A stretch of 64,000 nt of DNA from Heterodera schachtii (lineage: Eukaryota > Nematoda > Chromadorea > Rhabditida > Heteroderidae), in the NCBI GenBank assembly GCA_023374025.1, contig SIJG01000141.1:96850-160849 (forward strand). Reading direction: 5' to 3'. The notes under the pieces were generated by a model, which saw only the letters and a program-made list of their open reading frames with translations, made no database searches and was not told the DNA's origin. Positions 46,136 to 57,700 of this stretch are shown here, piece after piece. A program made the position numbers and the translations under genes. Numbering within the stretch: the stretch's first letter is position 1; every line of letters starts with the position of its first letter.

Positions 46136-46620
46136 TGGGGTATCAAAAGTTTATTTGGGAAAAAAATGACTTTTTACAAAACAATACTTCTGGGAGAAGG
46201 GAGTGGGAAACATGATTTTGAAATTTTCAATTTTTCTACTCTATTCTACTCAAAACGGTTCGGAATTCAATAAAAATAATGGTGTATGAGAAGTTTATTT
46301 GGGAAAAAATGACTTTTTACAAAATAATACTTCTGGGCGAAGGGAGTGGGAAACATGATTTCGAAATTTTAAATTTTTCTACTCTATTCTACTCAAAACG
46401 GTTCGGAATTCAATAAAAATAATGGTGTATGAGAAGTTTATTTGGGAAAAAATGACTTTTTACAAAATAATACTTCTGGGCGAAAGGAGTGGGAACATGA
46501 TTTCGAAATTTTAAATTTTTCTACTCTATTCTACTCAAAACGGTTCGGAATTCAATAAAAATAACATTCACGGTGCGAAAAATGAAGTGTGAAAAGTTTA
46601 TTTGGGAAATAACGATTTTT
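46136..46620. repeat. 143-bp tandem repeat, about 3.3 copies
   Basis: GTTTATTTGGGAAAAAATGACT recurs at 46149, 46293, 46436 and (truncated) 46596. Units also share ACTTCTGGG, GGGAGTGGGAAACATGATTT and CTCAAAACGGTTCGGAATTC and are nearly identical. Confidence 0.9.
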
Positions 46621-46630
46621 TACCAAATTT

Positions 46631-46884
46631 ATTTTTCATCAGGTGAACATATAATTAAACTATTAAAAGATAAATTATTTAAAAATTGACTAGTTAAATA
46701 AACAAACGCATATTTTTAATTCCATTAAAGCATAGGAACCAATTTATAAAATAACATAATAGAATCATAAAAAACGATTATTCACCGAACAATGAGTTGT
46801 CAAAAAAAAGCAATTAAAGCTGATTACAATGAAAAAAGGGATACTTTTTGATATGTTTAGTGTAAGCGAATCAATTTTGGGCAT
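46631..46884. repeat. direct repeat, right copy, ending at assembly gap
   Basis: Essentially identical to 35334-35584 and ending exactly at the run of N. Either a real 250-bp duplication flanking the 11-kb segment with the virus-like island, or a scaffolding artefact in which a contig tip was placed twice. Confidence 0.85.
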
Positions 46885-46894
46885 NNNNNNNNNN
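46885..46894. other. assembly gap (10 N)
   Basis: Ten undetermined bases. Sequence on the right is abruptly GC-richer, so linkage across the gap should not be trusted. Confidence 0.99.
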
Positions 46895-48625
46895 TTTGGG
46901 GTTGTGTATTTTGCAACGACCCCGACTCAGGTGCCGGGTCGGGACCGGTTTTGTTGGGCTGCTAATTTTCGGGATCGGGGTATAATACACCGAAAAATGA
47001 ACTATGTAGTATTCGAGGTCGGGGGCGCCACCCTAATCTCCTTGAAAAGCGGTATACCCGTCCTTGGAAAGAGAGTTTGTCCGATCCGAACCTAATACAT
47101 AATTATTTAATATTACACAATATTTCTCTACTTAATTAAAATTGGTTTTGATTTTTACCTGAATTAATTAACTCGCTGATCGATTTTTTGTTTGAAATTC
47201 GAAATAGAAAAAGTGACTTAATAAAAAAAATATAAAAAACAGAACAATACTCAATACTCTTAAATTTTAAAAAAAAAAAAAATTGCAAATTAGAAATAAT
47301 ATTTTAGTAAAACTGTCAATCATTCCCCCTCCCATTAAAGGGTTTAGGCTTAGTCATTCCCATGTTTCCCCGCCCATCCACATTGGCACAAATTCTCAGC
47401 CATACAGAATTTTATACCCATTAATTCCCAATAAACAATTAATTATCAAATAATTAGTCACCCAAACACCCCTCAATGTTTCAATATAATTTTTTGTTGT
47501 TGTACAAACAGGAAGAAAACACGCATTTTCTTATTTTTTAGTTTGTAATTAAAGTAGGCGGGTCGTTTAAATTGATTTCAGATTATAACAGAATTACAAA
47601 TCATTGACATCGGATTACAATTCAATTGATTGAAATTGATATACATGTCAATGACACGGACTTGCAAATCATTGACATCGGATTACAATTCCTTGAAACC
47701 GAATTATAAACCATTGGCACTGAAAAGCAAATCATTGACATTGAAATACCCTAATTGAAATTAAAATACACTTATTGACACCTTTTTACAATTTATTGAT
47801 ACCGAATTACAAATCATTTATCACTGAAATACAATATTTAGATCATTGAATAGAATTCACTTAAATCGAATTAAATTCATTAAAACTTTTATTTTCTTTT
47901 TCTTTTTTGGTTAAATAACCATTTAAATTGTTTTTATTGATATTTTTAGTTCAATATTTTCTTTAAATGTCTCCAATGAATCGACCTAACGTTATTTCTG
48001 CTTAACTTGTGACATTTTCGAAAAAACAAAAAATAAAGAAATTATAAACATGTTAATAGAAAATTTAAGATTTTTAAATAAACCACATAGAAGTCTAAAA
48101 AGCGTAATTTGTTTGAACCAGCTACCCGAATACGACGTTTAGGACCACTTTTGGGGACCCCAACTTTTAGAGACCCGAAACATAGGGATTCCGACATTTA
48201 TGGACCCGGACTTGACATTTTGGGACTTTTAATGAAAAAAGTATCTAAAATACTTAATTATTGAGCCCAAGCTTGCGACAAAATTACTCTGCTTTTGCCA
48301 GAGATTCCATTTTAGTTATGAAAAGTCATTTTAATTTTTGTTACTATACGAAATTAACGCTGCTTCCTAGACTTTGCGTTAAAAACATGGTTTGAAAAAT
48401 CTCTTTTGTTTTTTTCAATGATTTTTGATATCTTTTTTTTCAAAAAATCGAATTAAGTGGTAGAAATTTTTTTTTTTTTTGAATTTTCATAAAAAATTTG
48501 TATAAATTGTCAAAAAAGTGTTAAATATATAATAAATTTTTTGGCGATAATTTGTTTTAAAACGCTATTGATCTCTTCCTATAAATCGTTTATTTATTAT
48601 GGTTAATTAAATTAATTATAAGTGA
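46895..48625. other. non-coding; degenerate about 30-bp repeat at 47575-47880
   Basis: After a GC-rich patch (46895-47095), AT-rich sequence. The stretch 47575-47880 repeats CAAATCATTGACATCGG and GATTACAATTCATTGA-like words many times with decay. No gene is supported. Confidence 0.55.
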
Positions 48626-48627
48626 TG

Positions 48628-49053
48628 CATTTAGCTGCTTTTGTGGATTATTTATTATTCTTATTATATTTAATTTTCTAATTCCATTTCATAACAACGC
48701 CATCGGTGAGTAATTGATAAGATAATGAATTAATAATCAAAGTTAATTAGGGAGACGGCAAAATGTTAATTGCATTTATGAAAGGCAATGCAATCAGCAA
48801 ATTCAAATCAATGAGTATTTGGTGCAAAAAATACGAGACACACCTTGGCATTGTGTATTATGTGAGAAAGAATGGGAAATGTGACAAAATAGCAGATGAA
48901 TTTCAAGGGTATGAACGGACAGAATGCCAAAAATATCGCAAATTTTTTTCATTTTGTACGAATTTTAAACAGAGAATAGGTCGTAATTCCAACAATGAAG
49001 CCAAAAAATCAGTGAATGTTTTTAATTTTAAGGTTAATTTTTCTGAATTTTAA
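48628..49053 (+). pseudogene. family copy 14, exon 1 and start of exon 2
   Basis: A hydrophobic leader exon with GTGAGT donor (about 48628-48707) but with a stop in the joining frame. Exon 2 starts at 48751 (GDGKMLIAFMKG), passes NGKCDKIADEF and ERTECQKYRK, then leaves the family pattern near 48950 and stops at 49053. Confidence 0.6.
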
Positions 49054-49175
49054 GGTTTTCTTGCATGCCAAATGAGGCTGTTGAAAATTTTAATCTGGCT
49101 ACCCTGGATATAAGTAATTGCAGAAATAATAAAACATTTTTTATAATTTCTATAAATTAAAATGAAATATATGGT

Positions 49176-49745
49176 AGGGTCGATTCATAGAGGGGCATTT
49201 AAATAAGATATTTCAACTAAAATATCAATAAAAATTTAAAATTAATATGAATAAACATATTTATTAGTATTAATTCAAATTCAAAGGGAGAGGAAAACTC
49301 AAACGAAAATATCAATAAAATAAATATATGGAGAAAAAGAGTGGAGAATTTTAACTAATATATCAATAATGGAATCAATTTTATTTGAAAATAATAATTT
49401 GAATTATTTCGAAATTCATACGGAGAGAAAAATTCAACGAAAATATCATAAGACTAACTTATCCTGAAAATATTAAACGGTTTAAAATTTTTTTCGAAAT
49501 TCTGAGTTTTCCATTATTTTTGCAAAATTAATTTATAAATATTTTTTTCTGAAAGTGATCTTAAATGCAAAATTTTATTGTCATGCTATTAATGTACTCA
49601 ATATGAATGTTAAAATCCGTTTTTGTAAATGTTTTAATTGAAAAAAAGAAATGAAAATGTATTAATTTAAAATATTAACGCGAAAAATTTGATGACACGA
49701 GAAAATAATAATTCATCCACTAAATGAATCGTGGCCGAGTGGCAA
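49176..49745. repeat. dispersed repeat D, copy 1 (CGATTCAT ends)
   Basis: Begins GGTCGATTCATAGAGGGGC and ends CACTAAATGAATCGTGGCCG. The first and last 8 bases of the unit (CGATTCAT / ATGAATCG) are inverted repeats. It closes with a tRNA-type A box (TGGCCGAGTGG). A larger copy lies at 50626-51357. Confidence 0.7.
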
Positions 49746-49911
49746 AAAAGCAAAAATATATTCAAAATTTACCCGTGCAAAAAACATAAATGAGAAAGTA
49801 TAAAAAAGCATAAAAATGAGAAAATGACAGAAACATTGATGAATGAAAAAAAGAAAAGAAAATTGAAAAATATGTAAAGAAAAGCAAAAAATTAAAAAGG
49901 ATTTTTTTTTA

Positions 49912-50490
49912 TGAAAATGGCGACGAAATAAAAGTGCCAAATTTGGCATAATATTCATTAAACAGTGTTGGTATTTCCCTATTATTTTTTGCTTTTGTCA
50001 ATGCTTTTTCCAATTTCTTCTTTTCTTCCTTGGCATTTTCTTTTGTATTTACATATATTTTTTTTTATTTTTATCTTTCATTCGACATAAATAATTTGAA
50101 TATTCTTTAGTCATATTCAAAAGTTTATCAAAATTTGTCGCCTGTCCTTTCACAAATTCAGAAAATAAAGCATCATCAGTCTAAATTTGAATTTATTCAA
50201 AAAATAATTCGTTTAATTTAAGGCTCACCAAATTACTTAGGTCACTGAATTTCCAATTATAAAATGCTCATAGCCGTCATTTTTTGCCTTTTCTTCCGTT
50301 TTTTCAACTTTTTCTTTAAATTTTCATCAAATTTTTGTCGTATTATTCCTTCTAAACTTTCATTTATTTGCCATTCATTCGCTGTGTCAATTGCCAATTG
50401 CAAAATCATTTCATTAATTGGCAATTTTTGTACATTTTTTATAAGTTAATCTCTCCTCATTCAACAAATTTCTCCCAATTTAAAATTAAA
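49912..50490 (-). pseudogene. family copy 15, fragments of exons 4, 3 and 2
   Basis: Minus strand: exon 4 terminus at 49912-50085, the start of exon 3 (FSEFVKGQATNF type) at 50095-50180, an intron, then the end of exon 2 (50225-50480; LPINEMILQLAIDTANEW). Large internal deletions and stops. Confidence 0.55.
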
Positions 50491-50625
50491 CAAATTTATA
50501 TATAATTGATTCATATCGATGATTAAGGGGCTCTATTCATGGTCAATGATAATCACAGGAAATGGGGCCTGGACCAATCCTAAACTTTTTGGGGAAGGAA
50601 TGGTCGTGGGTTCAATTCCCTCCGG

Positions 50626-51357
50626 AGGGTCGATTCATAGAGGGGCATTTAAATAACATATTATTTCAACTAAAATATCAATAAAAAATTTAAAATTAAT
50701 ATGAATAAACATATTTATTAGCATTAATTCCAATTCAAATGGAGAGGAAAACAGAAAGAAAATGTCAATAAAATAAATATATGAAGAAAAAGAGGGGAGA
50801 ATTAAACTAATATATCAATAATGGAATCTTTGAAAATATATATTTCCATTTTTACGATTCATATGGAGAGGAAAATTCAACGAAAATATCAAAAAATAAA
50901 AAACTAATATATTAATAAAGGAATCTATGAAAATATATTTTTCATTTTACGATTCATATGGAGAGGAAAATTCAACGAAAATATCCTCAAGACTAACTTA
51001 ACATGAAAATATTTAAACGGTTTAAATTTTTTTTTCGAAATTCTGAGTTTTCCATTATTTTTGCAAAATTAATTTATAAATATTTTTTCTGAAGTGCTCT
51101 TAAACTCACCAAATTTTATTGGCATGCTTTTAATGTACTCTAATGCTAAAGTTCCAATATTTGTGAATATCCGGATTTGTCACGTCTTTGGAGAAATACT
51201 TTCTGAAAAGAAAACTTTGTGAATGTTAAAATCCGTTTTTGTAAATGTTTTAATGGAAAAAAAGAAATGAAAATGTAATAATTTGAAATATTAGCGTGAA
51301 AATTTGATAACACGAGAAAATAATAATTCATCCACTAAATGAATCGTGGCCGAGTGG
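50626..51357. repeat. dispersed repeat D, copy 2, with internal partial duplication
   Basis: Same ends as 49176-49745. The block GATTCATATGGAGAGGAAAATT occurs twice inside (about 50858 and 50949), explaining the extra length. It ends in GTGGCCGAGTGGCTGAGC, a tRNA 5'-half-like sequence that is not continued by a complete tRNA. Confidence 0.7.
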
Positions 51358-51384
51358 CTGAGCTTTTGCGCAATCTCTCCCCAG

Positions 51385-52018
51385 AAGGCCGAGAAATTTG
51401 TTGCCTTTCCTTTCACAAACTCAGAAAATAAAGCATCATCAGCCTAAATTTGAATTTATTCAAAAAATAATTCGTTTAATTTAAGGCTCACCCAATTATG
51501 TGAGTCACTGAATTTTGAATATTCAATTATAAAATGCTCATAACCGTCATTTTTTGCCTTTTCTTCCGCTTTTTTCAATTTTTTCTTCAAAATTTTTATT
51601 AAATTTTTGTCGTATTATTCCTTCTAAACATTCATTTGTTTGGCATTCATTCGCTGTGTCAATTGCCAATTGCAAAATCATTTCATTGCTATTTTTGTAC
51701 ATTTTTTAATTTTTGTTCATAATTTAATCTCTTTCATTCAACAATTTTGGTTCATAATCAAAAGTGAACAATTCGTTTAATTATATTCATAATAATATCC
51801 CTCCGATTTTATAAAATAAAATTGCGAAATCTGACCAGACAATTGACCGCATAAATTAGCGGTCCTTCAATTTCAATTCGATTTTTAAATACAAATTTTG
51901 GCTTCACTGTTGGAATTCCGACGTATTCTCTGTACAAATATTTGTACAACATTTCCAAATATTTGCGATATTTTGGCATTCTGTCCGTTCAAATTCTTCA
52001 AATTCATCTCCTATTTTG
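51385..52018 (-). pseudogene. family copy 16, exon 2 and start of exon 3, split by an insertion
   Basis: The start of exon 3 (51445-51385), a 46-bp-type intron, and exon 2 from about 51490 upward to 52018 (IEIEGPLIYAV, TVKPKFVF, FEEFERTEC), with frame breaks. Exon 2 is cut at 52018 by foldback element C. Its missing beginning reappears at about 53703-53800. Confidence 0.65.
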
Positions 52019-53450
52019 TCATCGCCTCCCCTCGATTCGTCAACTCAACGATTCGTCAACTCAGCCAAATGTCAACGATTCGTCAACTCAATGATTCGTC
52101 AACTAAGCCAAAATGTGACGATTCGTCAACTCATCCAAAATTTACTTCAAGAAGCAATTTCTGTAGCTTTTCATGGCGCGTAAAATAATTTTAACACCCA
52201 TTTAAAGCGATTCGAACCCGAATTCGAATTCGGCAACGATTTATAATGCATAAAATTAATTTAAAAATAATATGCACTATGTAATTTATTTTGTTTTTGA
52301 CATTTAAATGCTTTAACATGCGACTCGTAGACACTTCTTACATTCAATCAATTTCAATGTCGTTTCTCAGTTTTAGCAAATGAGTGAAATCTATTCGTAA
52401 ACAATTGAACAACAAACGACGAAAAGCACCAAAGCAGTTCGGAGAGCTGTATGCTGATTACGACGACAGCAACACTTTTCCTACCCAACGCGAGGACGCA
52501 GATTAGTTGAACAAGACGAAGACACCGCATCGGATAAAGTGATGAGGACCAAATTCCAGCGCGGAACAACGACGAGGGGTCATTGCATTGGCATCAAGGT
52601 CGGTGATTAAGTTTTGGATGAAAATTTTTTGATTTTTTGCAGGGTTCCGTTTCACTCGCATCAGAGGGCGGTTGTTCCGCTCGCGGATCCCTTCCTAGCC
52701 AAAGTGATGCCGGACCAAGACTCGGACTCAACTATCTGTTGGAGGCAGACGAAAGCGTTGGCAGGACCAAAGGCCGTTCGCGGTAAAAAGAATCAAACAA
52801 TGGCACAATGGTCGGACTGCTTAACAATGCTTCGGTTTATTTAGTAACCGATTAACTGATGGATTTACGGCAACGCGATATGTCTTTTTCCTGGCGACAA
52901 TTGCGGAAGACTCGAACTAAACGAAAAGTCAGTGACCCAAAAGGAAACCGGATTTGGCAAAGCCTTTATTTTCCCTTTTACACCTTTAGATTCCCCCTTC
53001 ACTTTTTCAATTGACTTCGCCACTTTGGACCGTTTTAAGGACAAGATTGCGCGACCAGCAGTTGGCCCAGTCGCTGCAGAGACGGAAGAACGAACCAATA
53101 TCCAATTGATAAGAATTTTTTCATTCATTACTCATAATACCGGTTAAATTTGTTTACTCTAATCTCGCGATGATCACCATATTGATTCGTTTTGTTGTTT
53201 TGAATTTTTGTTTACTAAAATTAGTTTTATGCAAGTTTTTGAATAAATTTTTGTTCAGAAGGGTCGTGATTTTATTTATTCTTGGTTCTAAATTAGTCTA
53301 ATTAGTATTATAATTGATTTTGTTAAGCGCCATGAAAAGCTATGGAAACTGCTTTTTGAAATAATTTTTTGATAGAGTTGACGAATCGTCGCATTTTGGC
53401 TGAGTTGACGAATCGTCGAGTTGACGAATCATTGAGTTGACGATTTCGTC
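52019..53450. mobile_element. foldback-like element C with tandem-repeat inverted ends
   Basis: The left array 52031-52135 repeats CGATTCGTCAACTCA five times with a GCCAAAATGTGAC spacer; the right array 53375-53445 carries the same units inverted. The interior of about 1.2 kb is GC-richer and has short exon-like frames. The flanking family exon shows TTTTGTCAT on both sides (52009 and about 53709), a candidate target duplication, though about 250 bp to the right of the array would then also be part of the insert. Confidence 0.7.
52376..52785 (+). CDS. possible gene inside foldback element C, unknown
   Basis: A basic start (SIRKQLNNKRRKAPKQFGEL, then LYADYDDSNTFPTQ) changes frame near 52500, continues to a good donor AAG|GTCGGT (about 52590) and, after a 50-bp intron ending TTTTTGCAG, into GSVSLASEGGCSARGSLPSQ and on to 52783. 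The codon composition is unlike the surroundings. No family recognised. It may be a captured host exon pair or a remnant of the element's own gene. Confidence 0.35.
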
Positions 53451-53702
53451 CGACAATTTATTAATGGATTATTTATTTTCTAATGAATGAGAGAAACATA
53501 TCTAATTATAATTAAGTATTATGTAAAATTGCCGAATAAGGTACAACTCAAAGTCGCATAAAAACACTTTATGAATGAACTTAATGAGACAATATGGAAA
53601 ACGGGCCTAGGGTAAATAATGACTCATGCTAATGGACTAATTAGTGAACTAATTAGCAAATTTGCATGCTAAACAGGCAAATGAAACAGAGAAAACTTTC
53701 GG

Positions 53703-53800
53703 TTACTTTTGTCATATTGCGATATCTTTTTCAAATAATACATAATGCCAAGGTGTGCCTCATATTTTTGCATTGAATATTCATTAACAGGGATTCTTTT
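53703..53800 (-). pseudogene. family copy 16, first part of exon 2
   Basis: Minus-strand match to the KYEAHLGIMYYL region and preceding residues of exon 2, continuing the copy interrupted at 52018. A degenerate leader exon with donor-like sequence may lie at 54240-54320. Confidence 0.55.
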
Positions 53801-54417
53801 TTATGTAAGAAAAATCGCGAAATATGTAAGTAAAATATGTATAAAAAATGCTAAATATGTAGGAAATATGTACAAAAAGTATCAAATATGGTACTAAAAT
53901 ATGTAAATAAAATTTTTTAAATGGTGTTTTTTGGAAAAAATCTTCGTAAAGTGGTGAAATAAGTACAAAATGCCATAAAAATGACCTAAATAGGCTTAGA
54001 AGCACCCTTTTTACTATCTCTTTTTTTGAAAAAAACGATTTTTAGGGGTATATTTTCAAAAATTTTTTTTTTAATTTTTCATATGAAATTTCTATCAATT
54101 CTCAAAAATCCTAAAAATATGTACAAAAAATTGTGAAATTTTAGGTTTTTTTAGGACATTTACTGAAAATTTTCTTAAAAAATCCTCCATCTAATTAATT
54201 AAAATGGTTAATAAATTAATTTCCATAATTAATTAACTCACAATTGAATTGCATTTGAATAGTGAATAGAAAGATGAATAATGATTAAAAAAGAAATTAC
54301 AGAAACAGAATAAAATATTATCTTTTAAAAAATAAAAATAAATTCCAATTCATCTCGCATTAAAAATAGGCAAATTTTGGCGCATGTTCGTCCGGTCTCT
54401 TATTTATTCATGTAAAA
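53801..54417. other. AT-rich, degenerate leader exon and a MITE-TIR relative
   Basis: The stretch 54335-54412 resembles one TIR of the MITE at 8.9-9.5 kb. The stretch 53810-54000 has ATATGTA(A/C)AAA words in a loose repeat. Confidence 0.45.
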
Positions 54418-54672
54418 TGTTGTGTTTTGCTAACACACAAACAAGATAAATTTATTAAATAAATAAATAATAAAATTAGAATCACAAAATAATAATAAAA
54501 TAACGACGGAGTCAAATTAAGAGAGTCCGAAAATAAACACCGAAATGCAAAATAACACGAATGACACAAAAGACAAAGAATGGTCGATGGGAGTTGACCC
54601 ATCAACAAATAATTAATCAATAAAAGCAATCGTGTCGATACTTAATATAATTAAATATCTTCACATCCAACA
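54418..54672 (-). repeat. 3' LTR of gypsy element
   Basis: 255 bp, plus strand TGTTGTGTTTTGC ... CATCCAACA, ending TG...CA as LTRs do. Identical to 59166-59420 as far as I compared. It is preceded by the target repeat TAAAA (54413-54417). A polypurine tract (AAAAGAGGGAGA on the minus strand) abuts it at 54673-54684. Confidence 0.95.
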
Positions 54673-54794
54673 TCTCCCTCTTTTGGAAAGACCGTCCGTG
54701 GCAATTAGCCGGGCGAATAGCGATCAGGCTTCTTGCGCTGTCGCTGCGGACGAGGAGATTTGACTCTTTCGGGTGTGTGGTCACGGACAGGAGT

Positions 54795-57700
54795 TTAATC
54801 ACGATCATGGACAGGTCCTTGATCATTTTGAATTGGTGCCATTGGAGGAATGTGTTGTTGCGGAGCGGCTTGGTTCTGATCAGACGAAATCTTACTAGAA
54901 ATGGTGGGGGAAAATGAACGCATTTGATTGACATGACGCGTTACGGTAATTCCAAGGATTGGAATTTCGATTTTCCAAATCAAGCCACTACCACTCACAA
55001 TTTTACCTTCCAACCAAGATGGCTTACCACTCCTTCTGTAATTCAAAACTAAGACAGAGTCTCCAGATTTGAATGAACGGCTTCTTGTGCCATGATGATG
55101 GTTGTACTGCTGTGACATTTTCGCTTGGTACTGTCGACGTCTGTTGTCGTTCTCGTTCGGCGCGTGCTGTTTTGGTTCAAGCATCGACAATGGTGTGCGG
55201 AGTGTTCTTCCCAAAAACAATTCTGCAGGGGAAAAACCATTCAAAATTGGACTCGGCGAGGACCGGTACGCAAACAAAAATTCCGAAATCCATTGCTGAT
55301 TTTTGGATTTTGCGTTTTTCTTTGCCTGCCGTTTGAATGTGTCCACCATCCGCTCAGCTTGACCGTTGCAGTGCGGCTGATATGGCGGGGAGAACATATG
55401 CTTAATGCCTTTAAGCCTGCAAAAGTCCTTAAATTCATGGGAAGTAAATGGTGGTCCGTTGTCAGACACTATTTCCTTGGGGGCACCATACCGATGGAAT
55501 ACCAAATTTAAAGCTTCGATTGTGCCTTTGGCTGTTGTTGTGCGCATCTGCATCACTTCAGGCCATTTGGAAAGTGCATCCACGAAGATGAGATAAATGT
55601 TTCCATCGGCACACGGGCCTGCAAAATCGATATGGACACGTCCAAAAACTTCACCAGGATTTGGCCATGGTCGAAGTGGCGCTTTCGGCGGCATTTTGGC
55701 GGCGAATTGACATTCCGTACAATGCTTTACCATTGCCTCAATGTCACCGTCAAGACCGGGCCAAAAGACATGGTTGCGAGCCAGCGCCTTCATTCGCACA
55801 ATGCCAGGATGAGCAAAGTGCAACGTCTTCAGTACACGTTGACGAAGCGGCGGAGGAACAATGACTCGGTTTCCTGTCAAAATTGAACCGCCCACGAGGG
55901 TGAGCGTATCACGTCTCGAATAAAAAGGCATTAACTCATTAGCGGGGCATTTGTTTGGCCACCCGGAACGTACGAAATGTGCCACCTGCTGCAACAAATC
56001 GTCCGAAGTCGTCAGTTCGCTCACTTCTTTTGCATCGACTGGCAGCTGCTCCAAGTTGACCAGAAGAGCATATTCGACTTCTTCAGTGCTGTCCTCGTCG
56101 TTGTCCGATGTGTGGGCGACGATGACTTCTTCGTCTGTCCGGTGCTCAGAAATCAGTCGAGACAAAACGTCGGCCTGTCCAAAATTAGAGGATTTAACAT
56201 ATTTAATTGTAAAATCATAATTGGACAAAATTAGGGCCCAACGCTGTAATCGGGAAGCCGTGTAGATCGGGATCCCATTTTTATTACCGAAAATAGCCAA
56301 AAGAGGCTTATGATCCGTTAACAAAGTAAAATTACGACCGTATATCATCCTGTGAAATTTTTGAACCGCGAAGATCAAAGACAACGCTTCACGTTCAATT
56401 TGGGCGTAATTCCGTTCAGCGGGAGTGAGCGTTCGGCTGGCGTGCTCGATGACGCGCTCCACTCCGTTTGGAAACACATGGCTGATTGTAGCTCCGATTC
56501 CACTTTGGCTGGCATCCGCAGCGACAATGATCGGCAAACTCGGATCATACTGCGTCAGCAACAAATCCGATTGAAGAACCTGTTTTGCCTGATCAAAAGC
56601 CTTTTGCTGATCAGGACCCCAAAACCAAGGAGTGTCCTTCTTCAAAAGCAGATCCAAAGGAGTGCGCAAATCTCGCATTTCCTTAATGAACCGACCGTAA
56701 TAGTTGAGCGCACCCAGGAAGGAGCGCAAAGTGCCAATGTCATGCGGTGACGGCATATTACGGATGGCATCGGATCGAGCGGGATCGGGCTTTAGACCAT
56801 CGGACGAGACAACATGTCCGAGAAACTTCAATTCAGCCTTCAAAAAGTGGCACTTGTCCAATTGAACTCGAAATCCATAGTCCTGAATTCGGGAAAAGAG
56901 TTCAATGAGAGCAGCGAATGATCGGCCGAAGCAATGATGATGTCGTCCAAATAGGCGAACACGCCTGGGATACCCGACGTCAATTGATCCATTGCTTTCT
57001 GAAAAATGGATGGGGCCGATTTTATGCCAAAAGGAAGACGCTGATATTGAAAAAGTCCGCGGTGCGTGTTGATGCCGACTAACTGCTTTGAACTTTCGTC
57101 CAGTTCGACCTGCAGGTACGCATCACGCAAATCCAACTGTGAAAACACTTTGGCTCCACGCAGAGCATGAAAAATGTCTTCGGTCCGCGGAAGGGGATGC
57201 CTGTTCAACTCCAGCGCATCGTTTAATCCCGTAGAAAAGTCAATGCAAATCCGCACATTACCACTTTTCTTACGAACTGCCAAAACGGGTGCTGCCCAGC
57301 GCGAAAAATCAATGGGCTTCAGCACTCCCGAGTCCAAAAGTCGGTCCAATTCTTCGTCGACTGCTGCTTGGACTCCATGCGGCACAGGTCGCGCACGGCA
57401 GAACACTGGCTTCACATTTTGCTTCAAATGCAGCGTTGCCTTCGTCTTCACACAATGTCCGAGGCCAGGTTGAAACACCTTCGGGAAGGAAGCCTTGATT
57501 TGCCCCTCCAATTTGACCGGATCATTTGTTGGTTGCACACTGTTGACGATGAGCGACTGCTGCTCCAAAGTCGTGGCAATTGGCTGTTGTGTGGCACGCT
57601 CGAAGGGAATGATCCAATCCAATCCCATGATGCTCGGCGCTTCGGTGTCTGCCACTGAAAGTTCAAGTCGTTGCGTGACTCCTCTGAACAGGACATCACA

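Noticed and set aside
46829..47095. Frame crossing the N gap
   Set aside because: It contains undetermined bases and joins unrelated sequence on either side.
50590..51400. A split or permuted tRNA gene (3' half at 50.6 kb, 5' half at 51.35 kb)
   Set aside because: The halves have matching 8-base ends, but no anticodon arm or T arm closes correctly; better explained as the ends of repeat D.
54617..54934. Third ORF (env-like) after gypsy pol
   Set aside because: It overlaps the end of pol and the LTR in another frame, with no signal peptide or membrane segment.
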